Positions 1-8,777 are shown, counted from the first letter of the stretch. The stretch is 64,000 nucleotides of DNA from Thereva unica (GCA_949987705.1 OX465286.1:12009092-12073091), one strand, 5' to 3'. Translations and numbers: made by a program. The notes: generated by a model from the letters alone, not told the origin.

Positions 1-463
1 CAGGATAAAATTCGACCACTTTGGCGTCATTATTTCCAAAATACGCAAGGTCTCATATTCGTAGTTGATTCGAACGATAGAGATCGTATTACAGAGGCTG
101 AAAAGGAACTTCAAAATATGGTTAACAGCAAATTCTAATAACACGTAAGTTAATTTCTAAAAAGTTTCATTTTATATAGCTCCAAGAAGATGAACTTCGT
201 GATGCTGTGCTATTAGTCTTTGCCAATAAGCAAGATCTTCCGAACGCAATGAGCGCCGCTGAATTGACCGATAAACTAAAACTTAATCAATTGCGCCATA
301 GACATGTAAGTAGAGAATCATCATTATACACAAATTGGGTAAAAGTAATGAGTGAGTGTTTTACAATCATTTATAGTGGTATATTCAAGCGACATGTGCG
401 ACACAAGGACATGGCCTTTATGAGGGACTTGACTGGTTATCAAACGAATTGGCTAAAAAATGA
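1..463 (+). CDS. Arf102F: ADP-ribosylation factor (Arf4/Arf102F-like), 3' three exons
   Basis: Seen: three exons can be read as 1-120, 180-305 and 377-463 (TGA stop), with both introns in phase 0. Intron 1 (121-179) has GT...TATAG ends and a CTAATAAC branch-like site. Intron 2 (306-376) starts GTAAGT and ends TTATAG. The exons give 110 residues, about Arf residue 71 to the C-terminus. They include the switch-2 segment beginning QDKIRPLW, the guanine-specificity motif NKQD and the CAT motif of the last exon (TCATQGHG). Known: Arf proteins are about 180-aa myristoylated GTPases that recruit COPI and other coats at the Golgi. The pattern [17 protein letters not shown], and an ending in ELAKK points to the Drosophila Arf102F/Arf4 class rather than Arf1/Arf79F. 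The N-terminal half (myristoylation site, P-loop) lies outside the window. No disabling change is visible, so this is probably a functional gene. Confidence 0.93.
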
Positions 464-935
464 TAAAAAATTGTCAAAGAAGTAAAAAAGAAAAACTATT
501 GTAAGGTTTTTTTATATACATATATAACACATTTATTGAAAAATTCAATTAAATATCTTAAAAGAATAATGCACTATTGTATCATATAAAAAGGATACAA
601 AAAAAAACAATTTTCTTGGCAACTTAGTTATATAAGCCGTTTTATTATTTCATTCTTTTTACAACTAATATGATCAAAAAGATTTTCTAAAGAAAATTCC
701 ATTTTTTATAAGATATTAGTTGAAAATCCAGGTATTTTACATATATAAATTAAGAAGAGGTCATTATTATTGCTTAGTTTGTATATTTGGATTTGTATAT
801 TTTGAAGTATGAACTTGGAATAAATGAATATGCAAATGTAAATCAAAAAATTGTCATTAATATATTTTTTAAACAGGTCATGTGTATTCCAGGTATACCC
901 GAATATTTTTTTCTTTAGCAGGTGATGTATACACA
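464..935 (+). other. Arf 3' UTR and AT-rich intergenic DNA
   Basis: This stretch is strongly AT-rich with no convincing coding frame. It should contain the Arf 3' UTR. The clearest polyadenylation hexamer is AATAAA at 819-824. Nothing else recognisable was seen. Confidence 0.5.
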
Positions 936-1269
936 GGCCCCTGTGCTGGAAGTCGAGTCGTGTGACAGTCGCCTGCAGATGTCGGTGTCGACTCGTCTTT
1001 TAGTTGGTGTGCTGAGAGTCGTGTGGCATGACAAGTCGTTTGAGTTGAAAAAAGCGACGTTTCAGTCAAATTGCGATTTTTAGTGCAGCATCTTCGTCAC
1101 TAGAGCACCATACGTCGACTAAAAGTTAAAATAAAATTTCAATAAACACGACTGTCATGCTGTCCTTAAGATTTTAAACAACACAGGCACGACAAGAATC
1201 GACTATCAGCACATCATTCGACTAGCTTCACTTCATATGACAGAAAACACGACTTTCAGCACAGGGGCC
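936..1269. mobile_element. Short non-autonomous TIR element (MITE-like), 334 bp
   Basis: The ends form a terminal inverted repeat. The left end starts GGCCCCTGTGCTGG (936) and the reverse complement of the right end starts GGCCCCTGTGCTGA (from 1269). Nineteen of the first 20 bases match. Internal sequence repeats the AGTCGTGT / ACACGACT motif in both orientations, so the element can fold back extensively. There is no coding capacity. Flanks are ACA-like on both sides, but a target-site duplication cannot be fixed with confidence, so the superfamily is unknown. Confidence 0.65.
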
Positions 1270-1925
1270 ACAGTAAATTAAACAAATTAAAAATCTCTCA
1301 AAAATTAAGATTTGTATTTTTATTTATTTCATTTGGGTTTGATAGCTGAGAGTTTTCATCTGTTTATCGTTGCCAAATAATGGATTCCTTTTATTTTTAG
1401 TGTAAATTATATATGGAGCAGATCACCAAAGCCATAGTATCATCACTCGACGCACAACATAATTAGCGGGAACAGTGACTGAAGGAATCATCATGGCTGA
1501 CAGTGGATTGGCCAACGAAAGTGGTAATTTCAAATTGTTTGCTTGGTTCTTCAAAATAATTAAATTCTTTTTAATTTCTAGTGCAATAAATTAGTGATGG
1601 AGATCACCTACTAAGATAAGGGATGGAGCGCCTACGACCAACGCAAGTTAACCAACGATCACCGGGAATATCTGGGAAACCACATCGGCCACCGAAACAT
1701 GTGAAATGTGGTTGTTGCCTTCGCTATGTGTCAAATATCAGCCAGAATAAAAAGCAATTAAGAAGTTAAGAAGTTTTTAAATTTTTAATAAAAATCACGC
1801 GCGAAAGATTTGTTGTATTATTTGTTATAAGTATTTAAAGTAAATAAAAATATTGAGGCATTAATTGGCCAAGGCCTAAGGCGGCTCTCGTGTAAATGAG
1901 AAATTGCATAGTTGTAGGAGTCGAA
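1270..1925. other. Intergenic DNA, no gene recognised
   Basis: No convincing coding region. Two imperfectly similar segments occur at 1391-1427 and 1571-1608. Both have a pyrimidine-rich TTTTAG or TTCTAG followed by GTG...ATGGAG(CA)GATCACC. They may be remnants of a duplicated or transposon-derived sequence. Nothing else is identifiable. Confidence 0.35.
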
Positions 1926-2114
1926 TTTATTTATAATCGGTAGTTATAACGCACGTTTTTTGATGAGCGCAGGGATCCTGTATGATATGTCACCGATTAC
2001 AATGCGAAGTGTTGAAGCTCTTCCATACAACTGCGCATTGTAAATTTATCCATTAGATAGAGGATCCGTGCGTTTACCAAAAAAGTTCGAATGTAACCGT
2101 AGATTAGAAATAAA
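1926..2114. repeat. Imperfect palindrome, two 81-bp arms, 27-bp loop
   Basis: Arms 1926-2006 and 2034-2114 align without a gap as inverted repeats, matching at about 54 of 81 positions. The innermost 10 bp (TTACAATGCG / CGCATTGTAA) pair perfectly and flank the loop. Further matching blocks include GGATCC and the outer TTTATTT / AAATAAA ends. This is consistent with an old fold-back element or MITE. No coding content. Confidence 0.6.
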
Positions 2115-2533
2115 CACCCTTGCAAATATGCAATTTTTTTCACTTTCGCGTTTGATCATTTGAAAAGTTAATTTTATTGATATTTATTAAATTAATAAAT
2201 AAAAAATGGTTAAATTATGCTTTTTAATAATTAAAAATATTATATAACTTGTAACAAATAAGTATTTATTAATAACAGGCCTAAACAACGATTATTGATG
2301 ATCAACGCAAAATTGGCCTAAAATCTGAGTTTTTATCATTACGATTCTTGTGGACTTCATTGAGATTTTAGGAATCAAAAATTTTCATTTTTTGATTATT
2401 TCTTGAATTTAACTAGCTAATTTAATGTTTTTAAGGTTTATTTAAGTAAATTTATGTTTGGTATTTTTTTTGCTTTGGAGATATGTTTTTTTGGTTTAAA
2501 ACTATTTTTTGCTGTCATAGCGGATTAGATGGG
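2115..2533. other. AT-rich intergenic DNA
   Basis: Low-complexity AT-rich sequence with runs of A and T. No gene, RNA or repeat unit recognised. Confidence 0.5.
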
Positions 2534-2725
2534 TCAAGGTTTACAGTTTCGTTTTAACGGCTCTACAACCGGGATCCGGTCCTGGCCCCTCGCAACTGTT
2601 CTCTCCGCCGGTCTCGATTCTGAGCCGATGTCTTCTAGTTTGGCATCGCTAAGTTCTGAGCGTCCTGGCCTACGCCATCCTTCCAGCGAAGGTTGGTTCT
2701 CCCTCGCTGCCACACCCCATAGGTA
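2534..2725 (-). other. GC-richer open frame fragment, unidentified
   Basis: A minus-strand frame stays open from a TAA at 2726-2728 to a TGA at 2534-2536 (about 63 codons). It has no obvious ATG, and its translation is hydrophilic and rich in Glu and Arg. It is a GC-rich island in AT-rich DNA just downstream of LINE A. It may be a piece of another retroelement. I do not recognise it. Confidence 0.25.
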
Positions 2726-2912
2726 TTACCGCAGAGAAGGTGTACAGTACCTGATTTTAATTATCTTTGGAATTAAATAATTATCCATAGCCACGTCATG
2801 TTTTTCTGTTTTTTTTGTATAGGAGTCTTAATATTTTTTTTACTGTGTGAGATATTGGGTCCATAGGTACTGCGGCCATTAATTTGGCCTATTGTACTAC
2901 AGCCCATACACC

Positions 2913-3155
2913 TCATGTTTGTAGGCCAGACCGCTTGAACAAGTTCAGTAGTCTGCCTAGTGGGTTGTCGCTTAGAATTGAGTGTTTGAGTAGGGACTCC
3001 TCGAACACAGAGACCCTGCTCCTCGCTATTGCGGAGCACTCACAGAGAATGTGGAGGGCAGACTCATCCTCTTCCAGGCAAAGCCTACATGTAGGGTCCT
3101 TCGCCGTTCCTATCCTCCATAAGTGGTAATTTAGTGCACAGTGTCCGGTAATCAA
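2913..3155 (-). pseudogene. LINE A C-terminal zinc-knuckle segment
   Basis: An 80-residue open frame contains a C-x2-C-x8-H-x4-C cluster (CRLCLEEDESALHILCEC), typical of the region following RNase H in LINE ORF2 proteins. In this family the segment probably binds nucleic acid. It is in a different frame from the RNase H block just upstream, so a frameshift near 3155-3175 separates them. It ends at a TGA, and a short 3' UTR follows. Confidence 0.6.
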
Positions 3156-3174
3156 GCCAACAAGTGTCCTGACA

Positions 3175-3621
3175 TCACCTGCTGCGCCATAACAATTCCT
3201 TGGCCGTCTTAGGGGACGGCACAGGAAGTAACCGCTTAGAGTTGGCCAGTCCAGGCGCGGACCTCCAGCGTTCAGTATGTTTCATCAAATCCCGATTTCC
3301 CAGGGCCCTTTGCAGCAAGCTGGAAGGTGCCCCAATAGCCGGCTCTGGACCAATGAATGCTATATCAGAGCCCTGTTTAGCCAGGGCCTCCGCACTTTCG
3401 TTGCCTTTGAAGCCCCGGTGACCCGGGACCCAGACAAGGGTAATTTGATTGAGAACGCCCAACTCACGAAGAGCACGTTGGCAGTCCCAAACTAATTTCG
3501 ACTTGGTCCTACGGCACCTTATCGCTCTAATTGCCGCTTGGCTATCAGAGAAGATAAAAATCCGTTTATTTTGGTAGGCCCTTCTTAAGTTCTCATGAGT
3601 GCATGCCAGAATATCGTACAC
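3175..3621 (-). pseudogene. LINE A RNase H domain, N-terminally truncated
   Basis: The frame shows the RNase H core FSDSQAAIRAI, and further on VWVPGHRGFKGNESAEALAKQGSD, the His-containing loop and final acidic site. Known: LINE RNase H removes the RNA template during or after target-primed reverse transcription. The first catalytic Asp and Glu strands are missing, because the frame begins at a deletion junction that also removed the reverse transcriptase. It overlaps the endonuclease frame by 29 bp in another phase. It is therefore a non-functional relic. Confidence 0.75.
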
Positions 3622-4396
3622 CTCCCGAAAAGCCCTTTAATAAAGCTTTGCGGATTTTTGCTGAGTCTCGAATGTCATCGATACTCTTGCAGAAATTCCT
3701 CCAGCTATTTCTTTTTGCTCGTCTGATCGCCCTGTTATAGCTGGTTAGCGAGCTTTTATACCTCTCCCAGTTGCCGCTCTTCTTGGCTGCGTTGAATAAT
3801 TTCCTCGTAGCGGATCTCAACTTGGAGAGCTCGTTATTCCACCATGGAGTTTTCCTGTTACGCGTCCTCATCAGAACGGGGCAGTTATTGTTGTAAGCAG
3901 CAGTAACCGCCTCCCTAAGGAAGTCCGCGGATAGTTCTACATCCATCGCAGATTTGATTGAGTGCATGGAACCTTTCAATAGGCTACTGAGTTCGCCCCG
4001 AAAGTCTGTCCAGTTCGTATATCTAGCATTCCTATATGCACTCACTTTTTCCAAAGACTCACCCACCATAAAGTTAATGTGTCTATGGTCTGCGTACGAT
4101 GGCTCACCTGAGACCCGCCAGTCACTCACGTAAGTGGCAAAGTGTTCCGTGGCTAGCGTGATGTCTGCGAGAGGAAAGCAGTTGGTGTTTTTATTGTAAA
4201 CTGCACTGGTCCCAGGGTCGCCGTCCACATCACTGCATGCAATGCTGTAGCCGGCTGCCCGCAAGCCCTGTATAGCACCGTTACTTACCCATGGCTCTTG
4301 CACAAAAGCCACGTCAATAGCTTGGGTGGCCAGCACCCTGCAAAGGACTGCCGAGGCAGCCCTACTGTGTTGCAGGTTGCACTGTACCACACGCAT
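3593..4396 (-). pseudogene. LINE A endonuclease domain with internal deletion
   Basis: Starts at an ATG (4394-4396) with MRVVQCNLQHSR, the usual N-terminal Asn strand of APE-type LINE endonucleases. It continues with FVQEPW (catalytic Glu) and later WRVSGEPSYADHRHI (the S/A-DHR-like end of the domain). The middle of the domain, including the expected GDFNAHH-type strand, is missing between about residues 70 and 75. After the endonuclease comes the linker with RKTPWWNNEL...A(R)KRNSWRNFC. The frame then ends in an unrelated tail at the RT deletion junction. Two separate internal deletions thus make it inactive. Confidence 0.7.
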
Positions 4397-4485
4397 CTTG
4401 GGGTTGTTCCTTCTGCCAGCAGAGTCTACTTTTTTGAGCCAATCTCCTTAACTCTGTTTCTGCCGAAGCCGTAGAAAAGGGACAT

Positions 4486-4744
4486 TCACTGCACTTTAAG
4501 CTGCATGAGCGACCTCTCGTCAATGCTAAGGGCAAGAGTTTGACCATTCTGGTCCACCTTCCTACCCATCACTTGCCAAGAGGTCACCTCAATTGGCTGG
4601 TTCTGAATTTCCAGCATGCGGAGCACCTGTTCCGGTTCCCTAACATCATTAGGAACCCAGACCCTCATTAGAACCCGCTTGAATTTGGGAAGGTCCTTTT
4701 CCTCGATGAGTTTGAGGTTGGACCCTTCCCAGACCTGCAGCCTG
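4486..4744 (-). pseudogene. LINE A ORF1 C-terminal part
   Basis: The minus-strand frame from the LINE B junction encodes LQVWEGSNLKLIEEKDLPK... and RVWVPNDVREPEQVLRMLEIQNQPIEVTSW..., ending shortly after SLMQLK. This resembles the conserved C-terminal region of ORF1 proteins in LOA-type LINEs, with aromatic-rich, WxV and QN motifs. The upstream half of the same protein resumes at 8022-8128 on the far side of the nested LINE B. Its cellular role would be RNP formation with the LINE RNA. Confidence 0.5.
4740..4744. repeat. Target-site duplication of LINE B, 3' side
   Basis: GCCTG here matches GCCTG at 8017-8021. Removing LINE B and one copy leaves a continuous LINE A ORF1 frame, which supports this as the insertion duplication. 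Confidence 0.65.
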
Positions 4745-4763
4745 TCTTCTTCTTTATACTCCT

Positions 4764-7739
4764 TTAATCCCTCATGGGACATAGGGCGGAAACAGTTGCC
4801 CTCCAGCGGACTCTGTTTTGCGCGACAGCTCTTAGCTCCGACCAGGATCTCCCAGTTGTTGCGGCTTCTTCTAGTAGGGTTCTCCTCCACGTTGTTCTAG
4901 GTCTTCCTACTCGACGGGAACCTTGCGGATTCCAGTCAAGGGCCTGTTTGGCTAGATTTTCGTTTTCGCGTCGCAAGGTGTGGCCAACCCAATTCCATTT
5001 CCTTCGCCTGATTTGATCGTCTATCCTTTCTTGGCCGGCACGGCGCCATAGTTCTTCGTTTGAAATTCTATCTTGCCAGCGGATTTTTAGGATACGACGA
5101 AGGCATCTGTTGATGAAGACTTGTAGGCGCCCTGTGATGAATTGGGTGACTTTCCATGTTTCGCAACCATACAAAAGAACTGCCTTAACGTTGGAGTTGA
5201 ACAGCCGCAATTTGGTGTTAGTGGAAATCACCGTTGATCTCCATATGTGGGACAGGCATGCATAAGCGCCTCGTGCTTTATTTATTCTGGAACTGACGTC
5301 TTCTTCTGCCCCGCCATTTTCGGTAATAATGCTACCGAGGTAGCAGAATTTATTTACCAGTTCCACGTCACGGTTATTCAGCGCTGTTCGTTCGTTGGTG
5401 TTTGCATTTATCCGCATTTCTTTAGTTTTAGTCGGATTTAGCCTTAAGCCTGCTGGACTACTTTCTGTTGCCAAATTGTTTAACATGTTTTTGAGGTCCT
5501 GGTGTCTGTGGGCCAGCAAACAGATATCATCGGCGTAGTCGAGATCCTTAAGGCGGTCTAACAAACCCCATTGTATGCCGCCTGTTCTACTATCTAGAGC
5601 GCCGACAAGGATGTCATTTATTACTATAAGAAATAGTAAAGGCGAGAGTAGGCATCCTTGTCGTACTCCTGAGCTCACCTCGAAGCTGTCGGATAATTTT
5701 CCATTATGGAGAACTCTGCATTTGGAATTGTTATATAGGGCTTTTATCAATTCTATTATTTTATCAGGCAGTCCACGTCGCCGTAGTGCCTGCCATATAA
5801 AGCTCCTATTGACCGAGTCGAACGCTTTCTCATAATCTACGAAAGCAAGGTAAAGGGGGGATCGGAATTCAGTAGACTGCTCCACTATTATTCGTAAGGT
5901 GTTGATATGATCAATACATGAGCGGCCCTTCCTGAATCCGGCCTGCTGTCTCCTAAGCGTTCGGTCTACTGCCTCACTTATCCTAGATAGTAATATATGG
6001 GACAAAATTTTGCCCACAGTAGATAGTAAACAGATGCCTCTCCAGTTGTCGCATATTGTTAGGTCCCCCTTTTTTGGTATTTTGACTATGATACCTTCCG
6101 TCCAATCCTCCGGAAAGGTACAGGTGATCCATGCTATTTGTAGGATTGGCTGAAGCGCATCTGCTATGAGGCTTGAGTCGGCTTTCAACAATTCTGGCGG
6201 GATGCCATCTTTCCCAGCTGCTTTACCATTGGCCATCGCATGAATTGCGGTTACTATTTCCGTCTTGGATGGGGCCCGGGTGGTGATTCGAATTGGCTGT
6301 GCATTGTTGCTGGTTTCCTGAGGTTCCTGTGTAAATGAACCATTCAGGGCGGCGAAGAAGTAATCTCTCCATCTTTGGAGCTGCTCCTCGTCGCTGCACA
6401 GCAGCCTTCCATCCGCACTCTTAACGGCATGCTTTTTAGTAGAGTGCTTTCCCGAGAGCTGTTTAGTGATTTGGTACAGCACCTTACTGTTGCCTGTGTT
6501 TGCCGCGTTTTCCGCTTTTTCTGCGAGCTCATTTATCTGCTGCCTTTTATCACGCCGGACACTTCTCTTTACCTCCCGGTGTAATTGGGAGTATTCCCGT
6601 TCCAGTTGATAACGTATTTCAGGGTCGCTTGTAGAGTTTACTTTATTTTTGAGGGCTCTCCTGCGTTCTATTTTTTGCCAGGTTGTGTCCGAGATCCAGT
6701 GTTGCTGGTTTCTTTGGACATAACCGATGCTTGTTTCCGCAGCCGTCAATATTGCGCCCTTTGTTCTACTCCACAGCTCTTCAATATTTGTGTCGTCAGA
6801 AACGTTGTGCTGGTTTAGTATTAGTTGTAGATTTCCAGCAAATTCCCGCTTTTTAACGCTCTCCCGCAGAAGATCTACGTTGAATCGTCTACGGTTTATA
6901 GCATCGCGTTGTACGTTTCTGATTGCGGCGATTTTAAGGCGAATAGTTGCTACAACCAAATGGTGGTCGCTTCCAGTGTCTGCTCCCCTGAAACTCCTGA
7001 CATCCTCAAGGATAGTTCTCCATCTGCGGCTGACGGCCACATGATCTATCTGATTTCTCGTCCTACCATCGGGCGATACCCAGGTCTCTTTGTGTATCTT
7101 CTTGTGACAAAAGTAAGTTCCACCTACCATAAGTTGGTGGGAGCTACAGAAGTCAACGAAAAGCTCACCATTGTTATTGGTAACTTGGCTTAGACCTTGA
7201 TTTCCAATTGTTTGTTCAAGGCCGGTGTTGTCACGGCCGATCTGTGCGTTTAAGTCACCCATTAATACAATGAAGTCTCCCCTTGGAATAGAGCGAAAAA
7301 CCTCATTCAGCCGCAAATAGAACTCGTCTTTGATGTCATCTTCAGCGTCCTCAGTTGGAGCATAGCATTGGACTACCGTAGTACTTCTTAGTCTGGTACG
7401 CAGGCGCACGGTAATAATCCTTTCAGAAACTGGTGACCAGCTAATGAGGCTGGACCTGGCTTCTTTGGTGAGTATTACACCAACGCCACTCCTACGGCTT
7501 TCAGTTTCGTTTCTCCCAGAATATAAAAAGGACTCACCATTTGGGCAGATATGTTCCCCCGCATCGGGCCATCTGGTCTCGCTAAGTCCCATGATCTTGA
7601 TTTTATATCGATTCATCTCGTTGAGGACTTCATCCAGCCGTCCCTCAGCCAGCAGTGTTCTCACATTCCATGGTCCGATTCGTGTCCTTGTTCGAAAAGC
7701 AAAGGTCGTCGTCGTGTTGTCCATCCGGTTCCGAGGCAT
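4764..7739 (-). CDS. RTE-type endonuclease-reverse transcriptase, 991 aa, intact
   Basis: Starts at ATG 7737-7739. The N-terminal APE-like endonuclease shows WNVRTL (Asn25), LSETRW (Glu54), QCYAPT (Tyr126), GDLNAQIG (Asp162, Asn164) and SDHHLVV (Asp258, His259). The reverse transcriptase has FVDYEKAFDSV (Asp635), GVRQGCLLSPLLF and YADD (Asp737, Asp738). A C-terminal tail carries WVGHTLRR and the GRPRTTWRRTLLEE motif usual in this family. The enzyme nicks target DNA and copies the element RNA from the nick (target-primed reverse transcription). All catalytic residues I can recognise are present and there are no stops or frameshifts. The protein ends only ~20 bp from the element's 3' end. It could be active or a very recent copy. 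Confidence 0.9.
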   Translation of the reverse strand: MPRNRMDNTTTTFAFRTRTRIGPWNVRTLLAEGRLDEVLNEMNRYKIKIMGLSETRWPDAGEHICPNGESFLYSGRNETESRRSGVGVILTKEARSSLISWSPVSERIITVRLRTRLRSTTVVQCYAPTEDAEDDIKDEFYLRLNEVFRSIPRGDFIVLMGDLNAQIGRDNTGLEQTIGNQGLSQVTNNNGELFVDFCSSHQLMVGGTYFCHKKIHKETWVSPDGRTRNQIDHVAVSRRWRTILEDVRSFRGADTGSDHHLVVATIRLKIAAIRNVQRDAINRRRFNVDLLRESVKKREFAGNLQLILNQHNVSDDTNIEELWSRTKGAILTAAETSIGYVQRNQQHWISDTTWQKIERRRALKNKVNSTSDPEIRYQLEREYSQLHREVKRSVRRDKRQQINELAEKAENAANTGNSKVLYQITKQLSGKHSTKKHAVKSADGRLLCSDEEQLQRWRDYFFAALNGSFTQEPQETSNNAQPIRITTRAPSKTEIVTAIHAMANGKAAGKDGIPPELLKADSSLIADALQPILQIAWITCTFPEDWTEGIIVKIPKKGDLTICDNWRGICLLSTVGKILSHILLSRISEAVDRTLRRQQAGFRKGRSCIDHINTLRIIVEQSTEFRSPLYLAFVDYEKAFDSVNRSFIWQALRRRGLPDKIIELIKALYNNSKCRVLHNGKLSDSFEVSSGVRQGCLLSPLLFLIVINDILVGALDSRTGGIQWGLLDRLKDLDYADDICLLAHRHQDLKNMLNNLATESSPAGLRLNPTKTKEMRINANTNERTALNNRDVELVNKFCYLGSIITENGGAEEDVSSRINKARGAYACLSHIWRSTVISTNTKLRLFNSNVKAVLLYGCETWKVTQFITGRLQVFINRCLRRILKIRWQDRISNEELWRRAGQERIDDQIRRRKWNWVGHTLRRENENLAKQALDWNPQGSRRVGRPRTTWRRTLLEEAATTGRSWSELRAVAQNRVRWRATVSALCPMRD

Positions 7740-8016
7740 TGTTTGCCGATTCGTAGCAATGGTGTTTTTTATGGGAGCGGGTTGCTAACCCTCAGCCCAA
7801 CCGACTTAAAACTCTGTTTTGTGGCGCAGAGAGTTCGCCATTCGCCCGTCTCCCGTTAGCTCCTTCCGAAGAAGTACCCCAGGGGGCACCGCGGGGAGGT
7901 GGGATTAGGACTTGCTAACAGGTCTGCTAGGTGTTTGTCTGCAGTGACTTTTCTCGGGTTTTGGCAGAGGTGGCAAATCGGGTACCACCACTTTCCGAGG
8001 TCTTTGTTAGCCGTTT
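7740..8016 (-). other. LINE B 5' region / short upstream frame
   Basis: The minus strand stays open from the LINE A frame into LINE B to 7856 (residues TANKDLGKWWYPICHLC onward), containing a CxxC and ending at the stop there. About 115 bp then separate this from the ATG of the main ORF. RTE elements often have a short, poorly conserved ORF1 or leader here. Whether it is translated cannot be told. Confidence 0.45.
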
Positions 8017-8128
8017 GCCTGGCGACAGCATTTTTCAGCCATTGGATGGTAGGTACGTTGGCGCATGTGATCTTTGGGTCCGGCATGCGACATATACCCC
8101 TAGAAATTGTAGGAGTTGATGCTACCAA
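8017..8128 (-). pseudogene. LINE A ORF1 upstream fragment and 5' duplication copy of LINE B insertion
   Basis: GCCTG at 8017-8021 is the second copy of the LINE B target duplication. From there the minus-strand frame reads back into DPKITCANVPTIQWLKNAV, which fits the part of LOA-type ORF1 just before the LQVWEG segment found at 4744. The two halves are in the same frame if LINE B is removed. Identity upstream of about 8130 is lost. Confidence 0.5.
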
Positions 8129-8289
8129 TTCTCTGGTGGGTGCAGAAACTTCGGGCAGTACAGCGGCTGTCCGGGTTCACTTCTCGAAGCCCTCCGATGA
8201 CCTGACCACTGCCCTGCCTTTGGTTTGTTTGGAAGGAAGGAAAAAAGGGAGTTCCACTCGGGTGTGCTCCGTGGAGCTCCCCAATTCTG
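8129..8289. other. Unassigned repeat-like DNA
   Basis: No recognised gene. The sequence sits between fragments of two LINEs and is probably part of one of them, but I could not assign it. Confidence 0.3.
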
Positions 8290-8460
8290 CTTAACTTCTT
8301 CTATGCTTGGTGGCGGCAGCATAGCATTATCATCAGATATTGGTGGAGCCTCCGTATCCTCAGTTAGTTCGCCATTTAGCAATTCATGAAAGTGCTCTTC
8401 CCATCGCTCCAAGATGCCTTTAGGATCGCTGATCAAATTCTCTTCTTTGTTCTTGCCCTT
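8290..8460 (-). pseudogene. LINE C: reverse-transcriptase linker fragment
   Basis: About 55 codons read ENLISDPKGILERWEEHFHELLNGE followed by an acidic, Pro-rich stretch. This is the conserved RWxExFxxLLN segment between endonuclease and RT in RTE/CR1-like LINEs; the matching place in LINE B is LQRWRDYFFAALNG. The sequence differs clearly from LINE B, so it is another element. It is cut off at 8461, exactly where satellite sequence begins, so it marks the outer border of the satellite array. Confidence 0.6.
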
Positions 8461-8777
8461 GTCTGTGAATTCAATCCCACCCCGGGCTGACCAGTATTTC
8501 CCGAGATAATGGCCATTTCGCAACCTTCCTTTGGCCAATCACAAAAGAGGCCATAACTCCCGAACCCCTTGTAATTTCTGGACCAAATCAAGTGCGCTGA
8601 ACTCGGGGGAGCGAGCCCTTTCCAACGATACCCCATTCATTAAGATCCCAACACTTTCGTGAAATCGACCAAAAATATCCCAAGGGGTACCCCTTTGAAA
8701 ATTTTCCGGTTTTGGGAAAATTCTGGAGTGGCCCTTTTTTGGATGGGAAATTGTTAGGGACCTCCCAGGGAGGCTGT
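8461..8777. repeat. Divergent edge monomer of the satellite
   Basis: The first monomer has clustered differences in the part near 8510-8560 (GGCCATTTCGCAACC and GGCCAATCACAAAAGAGGCC instead of the usual GGGCATTCTGCAGCC and GGGGAAATC...GGGGATA). Divergent terminal monomers are usual at array borders, because unequal exchange rarely reaches them. Confidence 0.7.

Larger units (their letters stand above)
4745..8016 (-). mobile_element. LINE B: apparently full-length RTE-like non-LTR retrotransposon
   Basis: A 3.27-kb element bounded by a 5-bp direct duplication (GCCTG at 4740-4744 and 8017-8021) and inserted in ORF1 of LINE A in the same orientation. It has a ~277-bp 5' region, one uninterrupted 991-codon endonuclease-RT frame (4764-7739), and a very short 3' UTR ending in an A-rich (AAG)n-like tail. 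Total length, compact 3' end and domain order fit the RTE clade; many arthropod genomes carry relatives mislabelled as craniofacial-development-like proteins. The intact frame suggests recent activity. Confidence 0.82.
2834..8128 (-). mobile_element. LINE A: degraded non-LTR retrotransposon with RNase H, split by LINE B
   Basis: Minus-strand pieces occur in LINE order: ORF1 fragment (8022-8128), nested LINE B (4745-8016), ORF1 tail (4486-4739), apurinic-like endonuclease (3593-4396), RNase H (3175-3621) and a C-terminal zinc-knuckle segment (2913-3155). An A8 tract (T8 on the plus strand, 2834-2841) may mark the 3' end. No reverse transcriptase domain lies between endonuclease and RNase H, so the element is internally deleted. 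Endonuclease plus C-terminal RNase H plus CCHC-like tail suggests the I/LOA/R1 group; LOA-like is my best guess. The 5' boundary near 8130 is uncertain. Confidence 0.7.

Noticed and set aside
878..1069. 63-codon minus-strand frame
   Set aside because: Lies within and across the end of the TIR element; no protein features.
1494..1593. Small spliced frame starting MADSGLANES with a GT...TTCTAG intron
   Set aside because: Ends after a few codons, no family match, and the region is AT-rich without other exons.
4616..7859. Several plus-strand open frames opposite LINE B
   Set aside because: They are antisense shadows of the intact minus-strand RT gene.
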